From NCBI GenBank assembly GCA_001931905.2, contig MSJI02000293.1:1-61201 (forward strand): a stretch of DNA of 61,201 nt, written 5' to 3'. The position numbers were made by a program, and so were the translations under genes. The stretch is from Cladosporium sp. IMV 00045. Lineage: Eukaryota > Ascomycota > Dothideomycetes > Cladosporiales > Cladosporiaceae. Under the pieces are notes generated by a model. That model had not been told where the DNA came from. It searched no databases and saw nothing but the letters and a program-made list of their open reading frames with translations. Below, in pieces: positions 34,758 through 44,930 of the stretch; position 1 is the first letter of the stretch; each line of letters starts with the position of its first letter.

Positions 34758-35421
34758 GTGAGTACGATTCGGGGAGCTGACCGAAACTCAAGAGACCAGC
34801 TCTCTCGCTCAGCAAGTCTTTTGCCGTTGGATATATGTCAAGGTCGTGAACTTGCAGCCTTTACCTTTGAGAGCCGTCTCTTGCGTTGACTGTAATGCCG
34901 CGGAGATGGGAAGAGCAGGTTACGGCTACGCCTGCACTTGTAATGATGATTGAACCGCTGACAGCTCCATTGATTCTTTGATTTCCCGCCGTGCCGAGAT
35001 TCGTTTGCGAGCAGACAAAGGAATGGACCAAGACCGCAGCTTTGAAGTAGATTAGCAAGGTGCAATGTGCTTTCGGGACCTGCAAGTACGCATAAGGCGT
35101 ATGCTATTCGCCGTAGAGACTGAAGACAAAAAACATCATCATGCAATAGGAACACTCATCATGTGCAGGCACATGCTTCCTGTAATTACATGTATGCGGC
35201 TGCAGAACAGGTTTGCATAAAGTGCGTCATGTGAACAAAAATATTGCCGCCGAGACAACTATTAGCTGCAAACAACAAAGAAATATACTGTGGAGTCCAT
35301 GCGCACGATAAGGGAAGCGCCACGGTGAAGTCATCTCAGGTGTCTTTAGTACCAACGATAGAGGGTCTGCGATTGCACGCAAATATTGCGGGTCGATAGG
35401 TTTGTCCCGTGCTTCTAGAGG
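34758..35421. other. Intergenic, no gene seen
   Basis: A 664-bp stretch lies upstream of the coiled-coil gene and downstream of the radical SAM gene. I saw no coding, repeat or RNA feature in it. Confidence 0.55.
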
Positions 35422-36625
35422 TCATAGATTGAAACCACCATGCTCAGCAGCATCAGCGAATCGCCAAAGACCGACCTGATGAACTTTTAGCGAAATATAT
35501 ATCCCGTGCCGAATCAAAGAGACCTACCTGCTCTGCCGCTTTGCGGACACTTGCAACTTCATCAAGGCTCACGGCACGATTTATCTCTTCATAGCGAAGA
35601 TGCTTCTTCGCGCTGGCACTCGCAGGCTGCCCACCAGTCCCCACAGCGTCCGAAGCGAGTTTGGAAGCTCTTCCACTAGCTCCTCGTGATTTCTTGCCCA
35701 CATGAGCTCTTGGGTGGTATTGCTCCATAACGTGCACGTAAAGGTCCTTGCTCACATTCTCGGCCAGCCAGCGGACGATTTGCTTGCCTTCTTCCTCATA
35801 GCCAGGCATGACAAGATGCCTCAGCAGTACACCTTTCTTTGCAATGCCGTCTGCGGTGAAGCACAAATCACCGACCTGGTTGTGCATCGCCTTAATGGAC
35901 TCCATCGCAACCTCCGCGTAGTTGTCGGCTTTCAACAGCCTTTTGGAGGATGCTGAGTTCCAGAGTTTGAAATCAGGCAGATATATATCCACCAGACCGT
36001 CCAGTAGCTCAATGCTCGCCAGTGAATCAAAGGAGGACGTGTTGTACACGATTGGCAGTCGAAGGCCAAGCTCTTTCGCGTGAAGGATAGAAAGCACAAC
36101 TTGTGGAACAACGTGCTCTGGCGTCACCAGATTGATGTTGTGCACATTGCCGACCTCTTGTAGCTTGATGTACCATTCCGCTAGCTCTTCTGGCGAAATA
36201 TTGAAGCCGTTCTTCTGGTGGGCAATGTCGTGGTTCTGGCAAAAGACGCAGCGAAGATTGCAACCACTGAAGAATACGCTGCCGCTTCCATTATGACCTT
36301 GAAGACAAGGCTCTTCGCCAAAATGCGGCGCGATCGTGTTGATAACAACATCGGCGCCGACCAGGCATGTTCCGGTCTTCTCAAAGCGATTGACTCCACA
36401 GAGCCGGGGACAAAGATTGCAATTGCTCAAGTGTGCATACGCGGCGGAGCGTTTCTTTGATTCCTGAAGAGGCGTCAAGAGTTGGAATTTTGGGATGTAT
36501 TCGTCTAGAAGGAATGGAGGAGCGAGATAAGATCTAAGGCGAGTTTGCTGCGAGAGCCGTGGTCGTTCAATCTGGCCAACACGTGAGGAGAGCCTTGGTA
36601 GGCGAGACGAGACTCTTGAAAGCAT
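35422..36625 (-). CDS. Radical SAM protein, PflA/PflX-like
   Basis: Exons 35528-36625 and 35422-35475 around intron 35476-35527 give 383 residues. Splicing replaces a nonsense tail with the conserved end GLWRFADAAEHGGFNL. The N-terminus is Arg/Ser-rich and lacks acidic residues (MLSRVSSRLPRLSSRVGQ), suggesting a mitochondrial presequence. A Cys-rich stretch (NCNLCPRLCGVNRFEKTGTC) precedes the radical SAM cluster motif C-x3-C-x2-C (GCNLRCVFCQNHD), which should bind a 4Fe-4S cluster and S-adenosylmethionine. The family is the homologue of pyruvate-formate-lyase activating proteins (COG1313-type). No glycyl-radical partner is known in this window, so the substrate is unknown. It is divergent from NBP35. 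Confidence 0.88.
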
Positions 36626-36958
36626 GTTGCTCCATCTAAAGCGGACCAGCTACAGGTACTATAAGGAAGGCTGGTCCTGAATGATAAATGGTATGTCCTT
36701 GATCACAGAGATGGTATGTATGTATGTTTCGAAGAGTTGAATAATGCGTATGCTGTGAGTGGGCGTCTAGATCAGGTGGCGTCACAGCTCGGCTCTTTCG
36801 CAAACCCCGCCGTTATCGCTTCACTACACCTGCTGACCAAGCGATAACCAGCACTTTTTGCTGGGCACAACCGACTTCCAGTCTTCTCTCTACACAACAT
36901 ACAACGTGGGTCTGCAACGACGTCTCTCGTGTTGTACAAACTAAGAGAAAACGCAACC
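36626..36958. promoter_or_regulatory. Divergent promoter, radical SAM gene / NBP35
   Basis: Only 333 bp separate the two start codons, so both promoters must share this segment. The NBP35 start lies in a good context (CAACCATGG). No specific regulator site was recognised. Shared control of an Fe-S assembly factor and an Fe-S enzyme is inference. Confidence 0.6.
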
Positions 36959-38023
36959 ATGGCACCCTCACTAGAAGAACCCATCCAGCCTGTGGACGAC
37001 GCTCTCGACTCACACCTGAAGAAAGCACCAGCACTCGTCGCACCCGAGCCTGAACATTGCCCTGGCCCCGAATCACAGAGTGCAGGAAAAGGCGATGCCT
37101 GTGCCGGATGTCCCAACCAGCAGATCTGTGCGTCGGCTCCCAAAGGACCGGATCCCGATATCCCCGTCATTACCCAGAGACTGGCCGGCGTCAAGCACAA
37201 GATTCTCGTCTTGAGTGGCAAGGGAGGAGTAGGCAAGAGCACATTCACAACCATGCTTGCGCATGCTTTCGCAAGTAATGCGGACAGCATGGTCGGAATC
37301 ATGGACACAGATATTTGCGGTCCCAGCATACCCAAGATGATGGGAGTTGAGGCGGAAACAATCCATGTTACAAACACCGGCTGGGAGCCTGTGTGGGTGA
37401 GCGACAATCTCGGCGTCATGAGCGTACAGTTCATGCTGCCTAACCGTGACGATGCGGTCATCTGGCGTGGACCCAAGAAAAACGGCCTCATCAAGCAATT
37501 CTTGAAGGACGTTGAGTGGGGTGAGATGGACTACTTGGTTGTCGACACGCCGCCTGGCACATCCGACGAGCATCTATCCGTGACAAGCTTCCTCAAGGAA
37601 TCCGGCATTGACGGCGCTGTTCTTGTCACTACACCTCAAGAAGTCAGTCTCTTGGACGTGCGCAAGGAGATCGACTTTTGCCGGAAAGCCGGTATTCCTA
37701 TCTTGGGACTCGTGGAAAATATGTCTGGTTTCGTTTGCCCCAACTGTACGCACCAGTCAGAGATCTTCAGGGCTACCACTGGTGGCGGAAGGCAGCTGGC
37801 GAAGGACACTGATGTGCCATTCCTTGGGGCGGTTCCTTTAGACCCCAGGATTGGCATGAGCTGTGACTTTGGCGAGAGCTTCTTCGACAACTTTGGCGAT
37901 TCGCCTGCCTGCCAGGCACTCAAGGAAGTCGTACGTAGGACTGGCGAGTCCATGGGCCTTGCTGCGAACGATGTCCTACCCGACTTCGACGATGACGAGT
38001 CTAAAGACCGCCCGTGGCACTGA
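36959..38023 (+). CDS. NBP35: Cytosolic Fe-S cluster assembly factor NBP35
   Basis: This P-loop scaffold works with Cfd1 in the cytosolic iron-sulfur assembly (CIA) machinery to build and deliver 4Fe-4S clusters. A single exon gives 354 residues, the usual length. The N-terminal ferredoxin-like cluster is complete: C-x13-C-x2-C-x5-C (from CPGPES to QQIC). The deviant Walker [11 protein letters not shown], the DTDICGPS and [10 protein letters not shown] motifs, and the C-terminal C-x2-C (VCPNC) for the bridging cluster are all present. The ATG at 36959 is chosen over an in-frame TTG/CTG-type extension because the protein then starts just before the conserved Cys region. Identification is secure. 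Confidence 0.97.
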   Translation: MAPSLEEPIQPVDDALDSHLKKAPALVAPEPEHCPGPESQSAGKGDACAGCPNQQICASAPKGPDPDIPVITQRLAGVKHKILVLSGKGGVGKSTFTTMLAHAFASNADSMVGIMDTDICGPSIPKMMGVEAETIHVTNTGWEPVWVSDNLGVMSVQFMLPNRDDAVIWRGPKKNGLIKQFLKDVEWGEMDYLVVDTPPGTSDEHLSVTSFLKESGIDGAVLVTTPQEVSLLDVRKEIDFCRKAGIPILGLVENMSGFVCPNCTHQSEIFRATTGGGRQLAKDTDVPFLGAVPLDPRIGMSCDFGESFFDNFGDSPACQALKEVVRRTGESMGLAANDVLPDFDDDESKDRPWH

Positions 38024-39115
38024 AGGAGCTATGCTTACCATGGTGAAATGAGATGATCATTTGCTCGCATGGATGCTATCAAAGCTCACCGACACCATTT
38101 CACGTGCAATTCGTCTGCCGCAACCCATCGACCTTTTTCAAAATTGCATGGATGCATCGCGAATGGCCCATTTTCACGAGCACTGACAGCGCGAATGATT
38201 TATGATTACGACTAATGCTGGGCCTCTTGGACAAATCTCATTAAGCCGTCCTGCATGACAATTCAACCACCAATTGACGCCACTAGAGGAACACCTTACA
38301 GATTGCGACGAGCTCTACTTCCGGCACAATCCGGTGTGACGCTCAGCGTTCTCGACTGTAATGCGCTCTGAATATGTGCGTTTGAAGCATCCATGACGTC
38401 TTTTGCTATCTAACCTGAATAATAGCATCCGAAGTGGTTTCCTGCGTCATGTACATATCGAGCAATATACGTTACAGGCGGCAGCTCGTCGTCAATCGTG
38501 GCGCCTCAAAGAGCGCGAGTCTCTTGAGTCTTGGCACTTCCGAAATACATACCAATGATTATCAGATTACATTGTTCCGATTGCGGCGTCTTCCAGGAAT
38601 GTGGTAATGTCTTGGCGACTCAATGACCGCAACCATCCGACTCCATAGCGACTGCAACGCCCATCTTTTCCCAGTCGCTGAGTGAGTCGCGTCTTGCTGC
38701 TCACGATACCCGAAGAACACTCATTAGGCTCTATCGGGATGCTGGCCTCCAGTCTTGAGCAGAGAGGGAATGCTTCATCTCAACCGTCATAGTCCTTTGT
38801 CCTTACGGAGAGCCGCTGGCACGACAATAAGGAGCGCTTGGCATGGTTATCTGCTTTATCAAAGACTGTCGAGATCTGTTCCTTTGTATCTGCTCCACGT
38901 GTCGAGTGGCGCGTTGTGCTGGACTTTCGCCAACAGCGGCGAAGAACAATGGCTATAAGGGCGGTCCCCGTGCGCCTGCTAGAGCCTTATGGATTATCCA
39001 TTGTCTATTCGAATACTGCTTTCCCGGAAAAGGTATTGACACTCTCAGGAAGCCTTCGTTCTTCTTGACTTCAGGCAATCTGTAATCGAAGTACAGTCAT
39101 TAGCAGATAGCAAGA
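38024..39115. other. Intergenic, no gene seen
   Basis: A 1.1-kb stretch follows NBP35 and contains the GH43 promoter. Overlapping frames of 60-80 codons near 38755-39085 have no features. No RNA gene seen. Confidence 0.55.
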
Positions 39116-40111
39116 ATGCTTGCCTCCACGCTCACAGCAGCTTTGGCTGCGACAATAGCGCTTTTTGCAGGAGGATCCGCAGCAGCAGTGCCTCGTCTTG
39201 CAGGCCAGAACTTTCCCGACCCAGCAATCATTCGGACCAACGACGGATGGAGGGCATTTTCGACTGAAGTGAAGATCGATGGCCAGAGAATGCACGTGCC
39301 CATGGCACACACGAGAGACTGGAAGACATGGTATTTCCGTGGTAAAATGGATGCTATGCCGAAGCTGGCACCATGGGTCAACAAGGCACACCCCAAAGTC
39401 TGGGCGCCAGATGTTGTCGCCCTTTCCAATGGCCAATTTGGGCTCTATTACAGTGCAGCCCTAGCCAGCAATGGAGCCATCCACTGCATCGGCTTCGCAA
39501 CCAGCAGAAGCATCGAAGGCCCCTACGTGGACAACTCCCGGGACGCCTGGATCTGCCCCGTCAGACAGGGCGGTGCCATTGACGCATCAGGCTTCTACGA
39601 CCGCAAGACAAACAAGCGCTACGTCGTCTACAAAGTCGACGGCAACGCCATCGGCCGCGGCGGCGAATGCGGCAATACCGTCAAGCCCATCGTCCCAACG
39701 CCCATCTTGCTTCAACAAGTCAACGTCAACAACGGCTTCCAGAAAATCGGCTCGCCGATCCAGATCCTCACCAACGGTCCCCAAGACGGCCCGTACGTCG
39801 AGGCGCCTGCGCTCAATTACATGAACGGGAAGTACGTGCTGTTCTACTCGCCTCAATGCTACACAACGCCCAAGTACGACGTCTCGTACGCGATCAGCAA
39901 CTCCATCACTGGACCGTATGCCAGGAAGGGCGCACTTTTCAGGACTGGAGGTCCGCTTGGCTTCACGGCTCCGGGTGGTTTGGATGTTGCCGTGAACGGC
40001 GATCATGCAGTCTGGCATGCGAATTACGGAAAGGGCCGTGCGATGTTCACGGGCATTTTGACGCTGAAGAATGATAGGGTGACGGCTACGGTGCAAGAGG
40101 GGCGTCGTTGA
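39116..40111 (+). CDS. Secreted glycoside hydrolase family 43 protein
   Basis: A single exon encodes 331 residues. The N-terminus is a signal peptide (MLASTLTAALAATIALFAGG). The body shows the five-bladed propeller pattern of GH43: NFPDPAIIR with the catalytic-base Asp near the N-terminus, VWAPDVVAL, GAIDASGFYD with the pKa-modulating Asp, and DGPYVEAPAL with the catalytic-acid Glu. The expected substrate is arabinan or arabinoxylan side chains in plant cell walls, acting outside the cell. The protein is compact with no carbohydrate-binding module. Substrate preference within GH43 cannot be read from the sequence. Confidence 0.93.
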   Translation: MLASTLTAALAATIALFAGGSAAAVPRLAGQNFPDPAIIRTNDGWRAFSTEVKIDGQRMHVPMAHTRDWKTWYFRGKMDAMPKLAPWVNKAHPKVWAPDVVALSNGQFGLYYSAALASNGAIHCIGFATSRSIEGPYVDNSRDAWICPVRQGGAIDASGFYDRKTNKRYVVYKVDGNAIGRGGECGNTVKPIVPTPILLQQVNVNNGFQKIGSPIQILTNGPQDGPYVEAPALNYMNGKYVLFYSPQCYTTPKYDVSYAISNSITGPYARKGALFRTGGPLGFTAPGGLDVAVNGDHAVWHANYGKGRAMFTGILTLKNDRVTATVQEGRR

Positions 40112-40277
40112 AGAGAGTTGGTGCTTTTTGCTGACATGTTTGAATGAGAGACGACCGGAACTGATGCGCTATGCAACGTAGCTTTTTGATAATGTGCGGA
40201 TGTCTAGTCTCAATGGCCTATTTTTCTTTTTCTTCATATTCGTGATTGATGACTGCTTTCCAGATCCTATAGGTACC

Positions 40278-41633
40278 TTAAATAATGCTCACCGGGTGCC
40301 CCGGCCATTTATAACACTTTCCCTGGCGCCATACGTGAGTGACATGAGACCCTCCGACCAGCACTTCGATATCGTCAAGCGGATTCTCGTCAAGAGCAAT
40401 GAAATCCGCATCATAACCTCCCTTAAGCAGGCCAGACTTCGGAGCCTGCGGACCCAACGTGAGAGGGCCGTTTGCAGTTGCTGCTTCGATCGCTTGAAGT
40501 GGAGTCATGCCTGCTCTGACGTGATAGAGCAGCTCTTTGCCATTGAGACCTTGCGTCGCGATGCTGTTCGGCATCGAGACTCCGGTATCAGTCCCAGTAG
40601 CCATCTTGACACCCTTCCGCACCGCAATTTGCATTGCTTTCTCCTGCGCTTTGGCAACGGCTTCCAATTTGGCGTATCCAGCAGGTGAGAAGAATTCTTT
40701 GAGTTTCAGACCGTTCTCCACGATCAAACGGGTCGAGACGAGGATGGCGTCGTGCTTCTTCATCAAGTCCGCGGACTCTTCGTCCAGGTAACTCCCGTGC
40801 TCGATGGTTTTCACGCCCGCTCTGAGCGCCGCGTCAATGCCTGCCTTGCCGTGACAGTGGGCGCCGACGATGCGTTGCGCCTGCGTCGCCACTTCCACCA
40901 TCGCCTTCATTTCCGCGGACGTGAACTGCTGGTCGACGGGGTTGTCGCGCTCGCTGCCAACGCCGCCAGAGCCGCAGATTTTGATCACATCTGCGCCAGC
41001 TCGGAGTTGCTGTCGAACGGCTTTCATGCATTCGTCCGGTCCGTCGGCGACGCAGAAAGGCGCTCCGTGCTGTTGCATGTCGCGACACCAGTCCGAGGGC
41101 GTATCGTGGAAGTCCGCGTGCCCGCCTGTCGTGCTGATGATGCAGTTGGAGCTGTAGATTTTGGGTCCGACGAGCGAGCCTTCCTTTATCGCCTGGTCGA
41201 GCTGTAACCCGTACCCGGCCATTTCGCGGACGGATGTGAAGCCCGCGTCGAGCAAGAGCATCACGTCTCTGGCCGAGCGGGCGCCGGAGAGGACGGGGTT
41301 CTTCCAAGCGTCGATGAAAGCGTCGCCGGCGACTTTGTGGATGCCCATCAGGTGGACGTGGCAGTCCCACATGCCGGGCATGAGGATCTTGACGTGTGTT
41401 TTGGGAAGCTGGCCATAGGTTGTTGCTAGGTTGATGATGCTTCCTACAAACTTGATTGTTTTGCCTTCAACGACAACACCGCAGTCCTTCATGGGTTGGC
41501 CTCGGCCGGGGATCAATAGGTCGGCCGTGACGATGTATCTTTCACTTTTGGGTGGCTGCTCTTCGGTCGTTGTCCTCACCGGGACGACAACACGATCCAC
41601 GTGGGTCCAGTCGTTCTCGAAGTTGTCGTGCAT
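40278..41633 (-). CDS. Amidohydrolase, ochratoxinase-like subfamily
   Basis: A single exon encodes 451 residues of the metal-dependent amidohydrolase superfamily (imidazolonepropionase/Xaa-Pro dipeptidase-like). Metal-site residues are all present: H-x-H in WDCHVHLMG, the bridging lysine in GADVIKICGSGG, His in AHCHGKAG and in IEHGSYLD, and Asp in GTDTG. Several segments (LIPGRGQPM, SSNCIISTTGGHADF, ATANGPLTLGPQAP, THVWRQGKCYKWPG) match what I recall of the fungal ochratoxin-degrading amidohydrolase. Similarity is to the subfamily only; activity on ochratoxin or another amide is inference. There is no signal peptide, so it is probably cytosolic. It converges with the GH43 gene, 167 bp apart. 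Confidence 0.85.
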   Translation of the reverse strand: MHDNFENDWTHVDRVVVPVRTTTEEQPPKSERYIVTADLLIPGRGQPMKDCGVVVEGKTIKFVGSIINLATTYGQLPKTHVKILMPGMWDCHVHLMGIHKVAGDAFIDAWKNPVLSGARSARDVMLLLDAGFTSVREMAGYGLQLDQAIKEGSLVGPKIYSSNCIISTTGGHADFHDTPSDWCRDMQQHGAPFCVADGPDECMKAVRQQLRAGADVIKICGSGGVGSERDNPVDQQFTSAEMKAMVEVATQAQRIVGAHCHGKAGIDAALRAGVKTIEHGSYLDEESADLMKKHDAILVSTRLIVENGLKLKEFFSPAGYAKLEAVAKAQEKAMQIAVRKGVKMATGTDTGVSMPNSIATQGLNGKELLYHVRAGMTPLQAIEAATANGPLTLGPQAPKSGLLKGGYDADFIALDENPLDDIEVLVGGSHVTHVWRQGKCYKWPGHPVSII

Positions 41634-42370
41634 GGCGCTTCTGTAATGTAAGGTGGTTTGTCCGAAGTCGCGGCAAGGTAGGTCTGTGAACGGCGAACAG
41701 AACCAGAAGAATCGAGCTGATCGCGGTGAACGCAGAAGAATGATGAGGATATACCACGCTGCCGACTTCCCGATAATCGACCTACCTTATCCGGCATTGG
41801 GAGAATCGATCATCCTGCAGGAGTAGTTGCCCCGCCACGAAATGATAAGGTAGAGTCAAGATTGAAGCTCGGGCACATCCTCAGTGGTCATTGTATGGGT
41901 ATAGGAAGGCATCTCTAGTTCTATTCACTGCTTCCATAGCACTAGATAGATGTCCAGATCGCTTTGGATCTTTCAAAATAACAAGTCATAGCAATGCACC
42001 TGGGTGTAGGTGGCAAGTGGTGAGTCTCTAGCGGTCGATCGCGATTGTTTTGCCGAGGCAAGTCAACAACTCTGGGGTTGTGAAGCTCTCTCTGAACCCG
42101 ATGGTCCATCAGTCGTCCCACTAGCATTACAACAGCCCATGTACATATACATCGAAACTAGGTAATTAAATTGTGCGATCGACTCAACCTCTCAGGACCC
42201 TGCAATATACAAGCACCGCTGCTCTGTAGATCTACAACTACATCTGAGGCCGCAATTCTTGCCAGCCGACTTATCGGACGACGAGCGAACGAGGATCTCA
42301 ATAAACACCCACTGCAGGCCATGGCTCCTCCACACAGGTGGTAAACCAATTTAAATACGAACAAATAAAC
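41634..42370. other. Divergent intergenic, amidohydrolase / acyltransferase
   Basis: This 737-bp stretch separates the divergently transcribed amidohydrolase and acyltransferase genes and should hold both promoters. No specific site was recognised. Confidence 0.55.
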
Positions 42371-44821
42371 ATGTCCGACCCAAGCAGAACCAACCCCTCT
42401 GCTCCAGCCCCCGTAGCGACAGACAATGCCCCGCCCGACCTCTCCTTACAAGGCAGCACCCTCACCCTCCACCCACCCAGCGTCTTCGCCGCGTCGCCCG
42501 AAGAACATGAGCTACTCGAGCCCTACTCGCGCTTTCGCCAGGCGCCCATGAACGCTCTCACAGAGCTGGGCCAACACATTTCGGGCACAGGATGGCGCAG
42601 CTACGATAGCATTGTCGGGCAGGAGATTTTCTACCCCGGCTTCAGTGAGCGCATGAAGAGCATGGTCATGCAGCAGCAGAAGCTACGGGGCAAGATCTCA
42701 GAGCTGGCTGCGAAGAGAGTGGAGGCTGAGATGTTGGAGGGGAAGATGGGGCCTCTGGGCTTGGAAGGAGAGGAAGAAGAGTGGAAGGCAAAGAGAGAGG
42801 GTAGGCGGATAGAGTTGGAAGGGCAGCTGAGTAATGTCGCGGAGGAGTGGACGGATAAGATGATCTGCAAGATGGATTCGAGATACTTCATCCGTGGAGC
42901 GTATTATCTGGCCACTCAACTCTTGACCAGGGCGTATCATCAGGGGATACACGTCAACAGTGAGGAAGTCCTTCGTCTGCGACGGGTGGCCCAAGAGGCG
43001 GCGCAGAAGAAACAGAGCATCATATTTCTGCCCTGCCATCGCTCGCATGTTGATTATGTGAGCGTACAGGTGATTTGCTATCGGTTAGGACTGGCACTTC
43101 CTACTGTGGTCGCTGGAGATAACTTGAACTTCCCTGTCGTGGGGTCCTTCCTACAGCACGCTGGTGCTATGTGGATCAGAAGGAGTTTTGGAGATGACCA
43201 GCTGTATCAGACCCTGGTGCAGTCTTACATCGACACTCTTTTGCAGAACGGACACAACTTGGAATGCTTCATTGAAGGTGGTCGGTCGCGAACAGGCAAA
43301 CTCCTAGGCCCAAAGTTCGGCATTCTGAGTTTCGTTCTAGACAGCGTGCTCACTGGCAGCGTTGACGACTGCATAATATGCCCGGTCAGCACACAGTACG
43401 ACAAGGTGATCGAAGTCGATTCGTACGTTTCGGAGCTTCTCGGCCGGCCCAAATCCAAGGAAGGCCTCTTCAATTTTCTGTCGGCCTCAAATGTGCTTTC
43501 ACTGAAACTTGGTCGCGTCGACATGCGTTTCCACGAACCTTGGAGTTTACGCGGATTCGTGACTGAGCAGCAGACACGCCTATCGAAGCAGCCTTCCGAT
43601 GTCCAGAGCACGCATGATGCAACACTTCGGCGCCGCATTCTCACCACTCTTGGCTATCGCGTTCTGAAAGAGATCAACGACGTCAGTGTGGTCATGCCTA
43701 CGGCTCTCGTAGGCACGATACTTCTCACACTCCGAGGCCGCGGCGTGGGTAAGAGCGAGCTCGTCCGTCGTGTCAACTGGCTTAGCGATCGTGTTCGAGC
43801 GCAGAAAGGTCGTCTCGCGCACTTCTCAACCAAGAACACAGAAGCAGTCGTCGAACGCGCTCTGGAGGTTCTAGGACCCCAACTTGTCGGCAGAGTCGAA
43901 GGCCTGCCAGAAGAGACCTTCTACGCGGAAGACCGCTTCCAATTATCGTTCTACAGAAACATGACGATCCATCTGTTCGTATCACAAGCGCTGGTTTGCG
44001 CAGCACTCTACCTCAAAGTGAAAATCGGAGGCGGCGAAGAAACGCAATGGATCAGCTACGCCTCTCTACGAGAGTACGTTCTGTTCCTATCGCAGCTTTT
44101 CCGAGCCGAGTTCATCTTCGACACCCGGCCGCTCGACGACAATCTGAGAGACACTCTCAAGCTCCTGGAAGACGACAAAGTCGTGCAAACTTCGCGCACA
44201 GATGACGAAATCGCATCGATCGAGCTGCATCCCAGCGAACGCGCCACCGGCCGCGAGAACTACGACTTCTACTGCTTCCTCATATGGCCTTATATCGAAG
44301 CGGCCTGGCTCGGCGCCGTCTCTCTCTTCATGCTCACCCCGCCCGCCTCAGCAACAGACTCAGAGGTATGGGTGGATTTCAAGAAAGCGCAGGATTTCGC
44401 GCAGGTTCTGGGCAAAACTCTCTACCACCAAGGCGATCTGAGCTACTTCGAAGCCGTCAATAAGGAAGCGCTGCGCAACGCTTTCGCGAGGGAGGAAGAG
44501 GAAGGGATTGTCCTTGTCTCGCGCTCCAAGGACGCCAAGGTGCCGCCTAAGGTGCGCCTGGCGGCTGCTTGGATGCCGCGGAGGGATGAGGAGGGGAAGT
44601 TGCAGGCTCAAGGAAAGTTGTGGGAGTTCTGTGAGAAGATCTCGCAGGGGAGACGGGAGGGGAAGAATCGTAGGGATGGCGCGACCGTGAGAACTAGGGT
44701 GCTTGGGTTGGCGGATTTGGTGGGTAGAGACCTTTGGGCGGATGCGGTCGAGGAAGTGGAAGGGGTGGGGAACACGAAGAGTAAGAGACGAAGAGGTCTG
44801 GCCGCCCATGCGAGACTTTAG
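42371..44821 (+). CDS. PlsB/GNPAT-type glycerolphosphate acyltransferase
   Basis: A single exon gives 816 residues, starting at MSDPSRTN. All four acyltransferase blocks are present: HRSHVDY (H-x4-D catalytic motif, CHRSHVDYVS), GAMWIRRSFGDD, FIEGGRSRTGKLLGPKFG, and CPVSTQYDKV. The layout with a long N-terminal extension and a C-terminal domain after the fourth block is that of bacterial PlsB and animal GNPAT, not of the yeast Gat1/Gat2 enzymes. It should acylate glycerol-3-phosphate or dihydroxyacetone phosphate. Location is uncertain: GNPAT is peroxisomal, but the C-terminus here (AAHARL) is only a loose match to a PTS1 signal. No membrane-spanning region is obvious. Confidence 0.9.
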   Translation: MSDPSRTNPSAPAPVATDNAPPDLSLQGSTLTLHPPSVFAASPEEHELLEPYSRFRQAPMNALTELGQHISGTGWRSYDSIVGQEIFYPGFSERMKSMVMQQQKLRGKISELAAKRVEAEMLEGKMGPLGLEGEEEEWKAKREGRRIELEGQLSNVAEEWTDKMICKMDSRYFIRGAYYLATQLLTRAYHQGIHVNSEEVLRLRRVAQEAAQKKQSIIFLPCHRSHVDYVSVQVICYRLGLALPTVVAGDNLNFPVVGSFLQHAGAMWIRRSFGDDQLYQTLVQSYIDTLLQNGHNLECFIEGGRSRTGKLLGPKFGILSFVLDSVLTGSVDDCIICPVSTQYDKVIEVDSYVSELLGRPKSKEGLFNFLSASNVLSLKLGRVDMRFHEPWSLRGFVTEQQTRLSKQPSDVQSTHDATLRRRILTTLGYRVLKEINDVSVVMPTALVGTILLTLRGRGVGKSELVRRVNWLSDRVRAQKGRLAHFSTKNTEAVVERALEVLGPQLVGRVEGLPEETFYAEDRFQLSFYRNMTIHLFVSQALVCAALYLKVKIGGGEETQWISYASLREYVLFLSQLFRAEFIFDTRPLDDNLRDTLKLLEDDKVVQTSRTDDEIASIELHPSERATGRENYDFYCFLIWPYIEAAWLGAVSLFMLTPPASATDSEVWVDFKKAQDFAQVLGKTLYHQGDLSYFEAVNKEALRNAFAREEEEGIVLVSRSKDAKVPPKVRLAAAWMPRRDEEGKLQAQGKLWEFCEKISQGRREGKNRRDGATVRTRVLGLADLVGRDLWADAVEEVEGVGNTKSKRRRGLAAHARL

Positions 44822-44930
44822 GTCTTGTTTGATGTGACTGTATCACATCAAGGCCAATTGGCAGATATCGTAATGATTCATGATTATTGTATAAACTATT
44901 ACATTCCCGAAATGATGCTCGACTTCCCTT

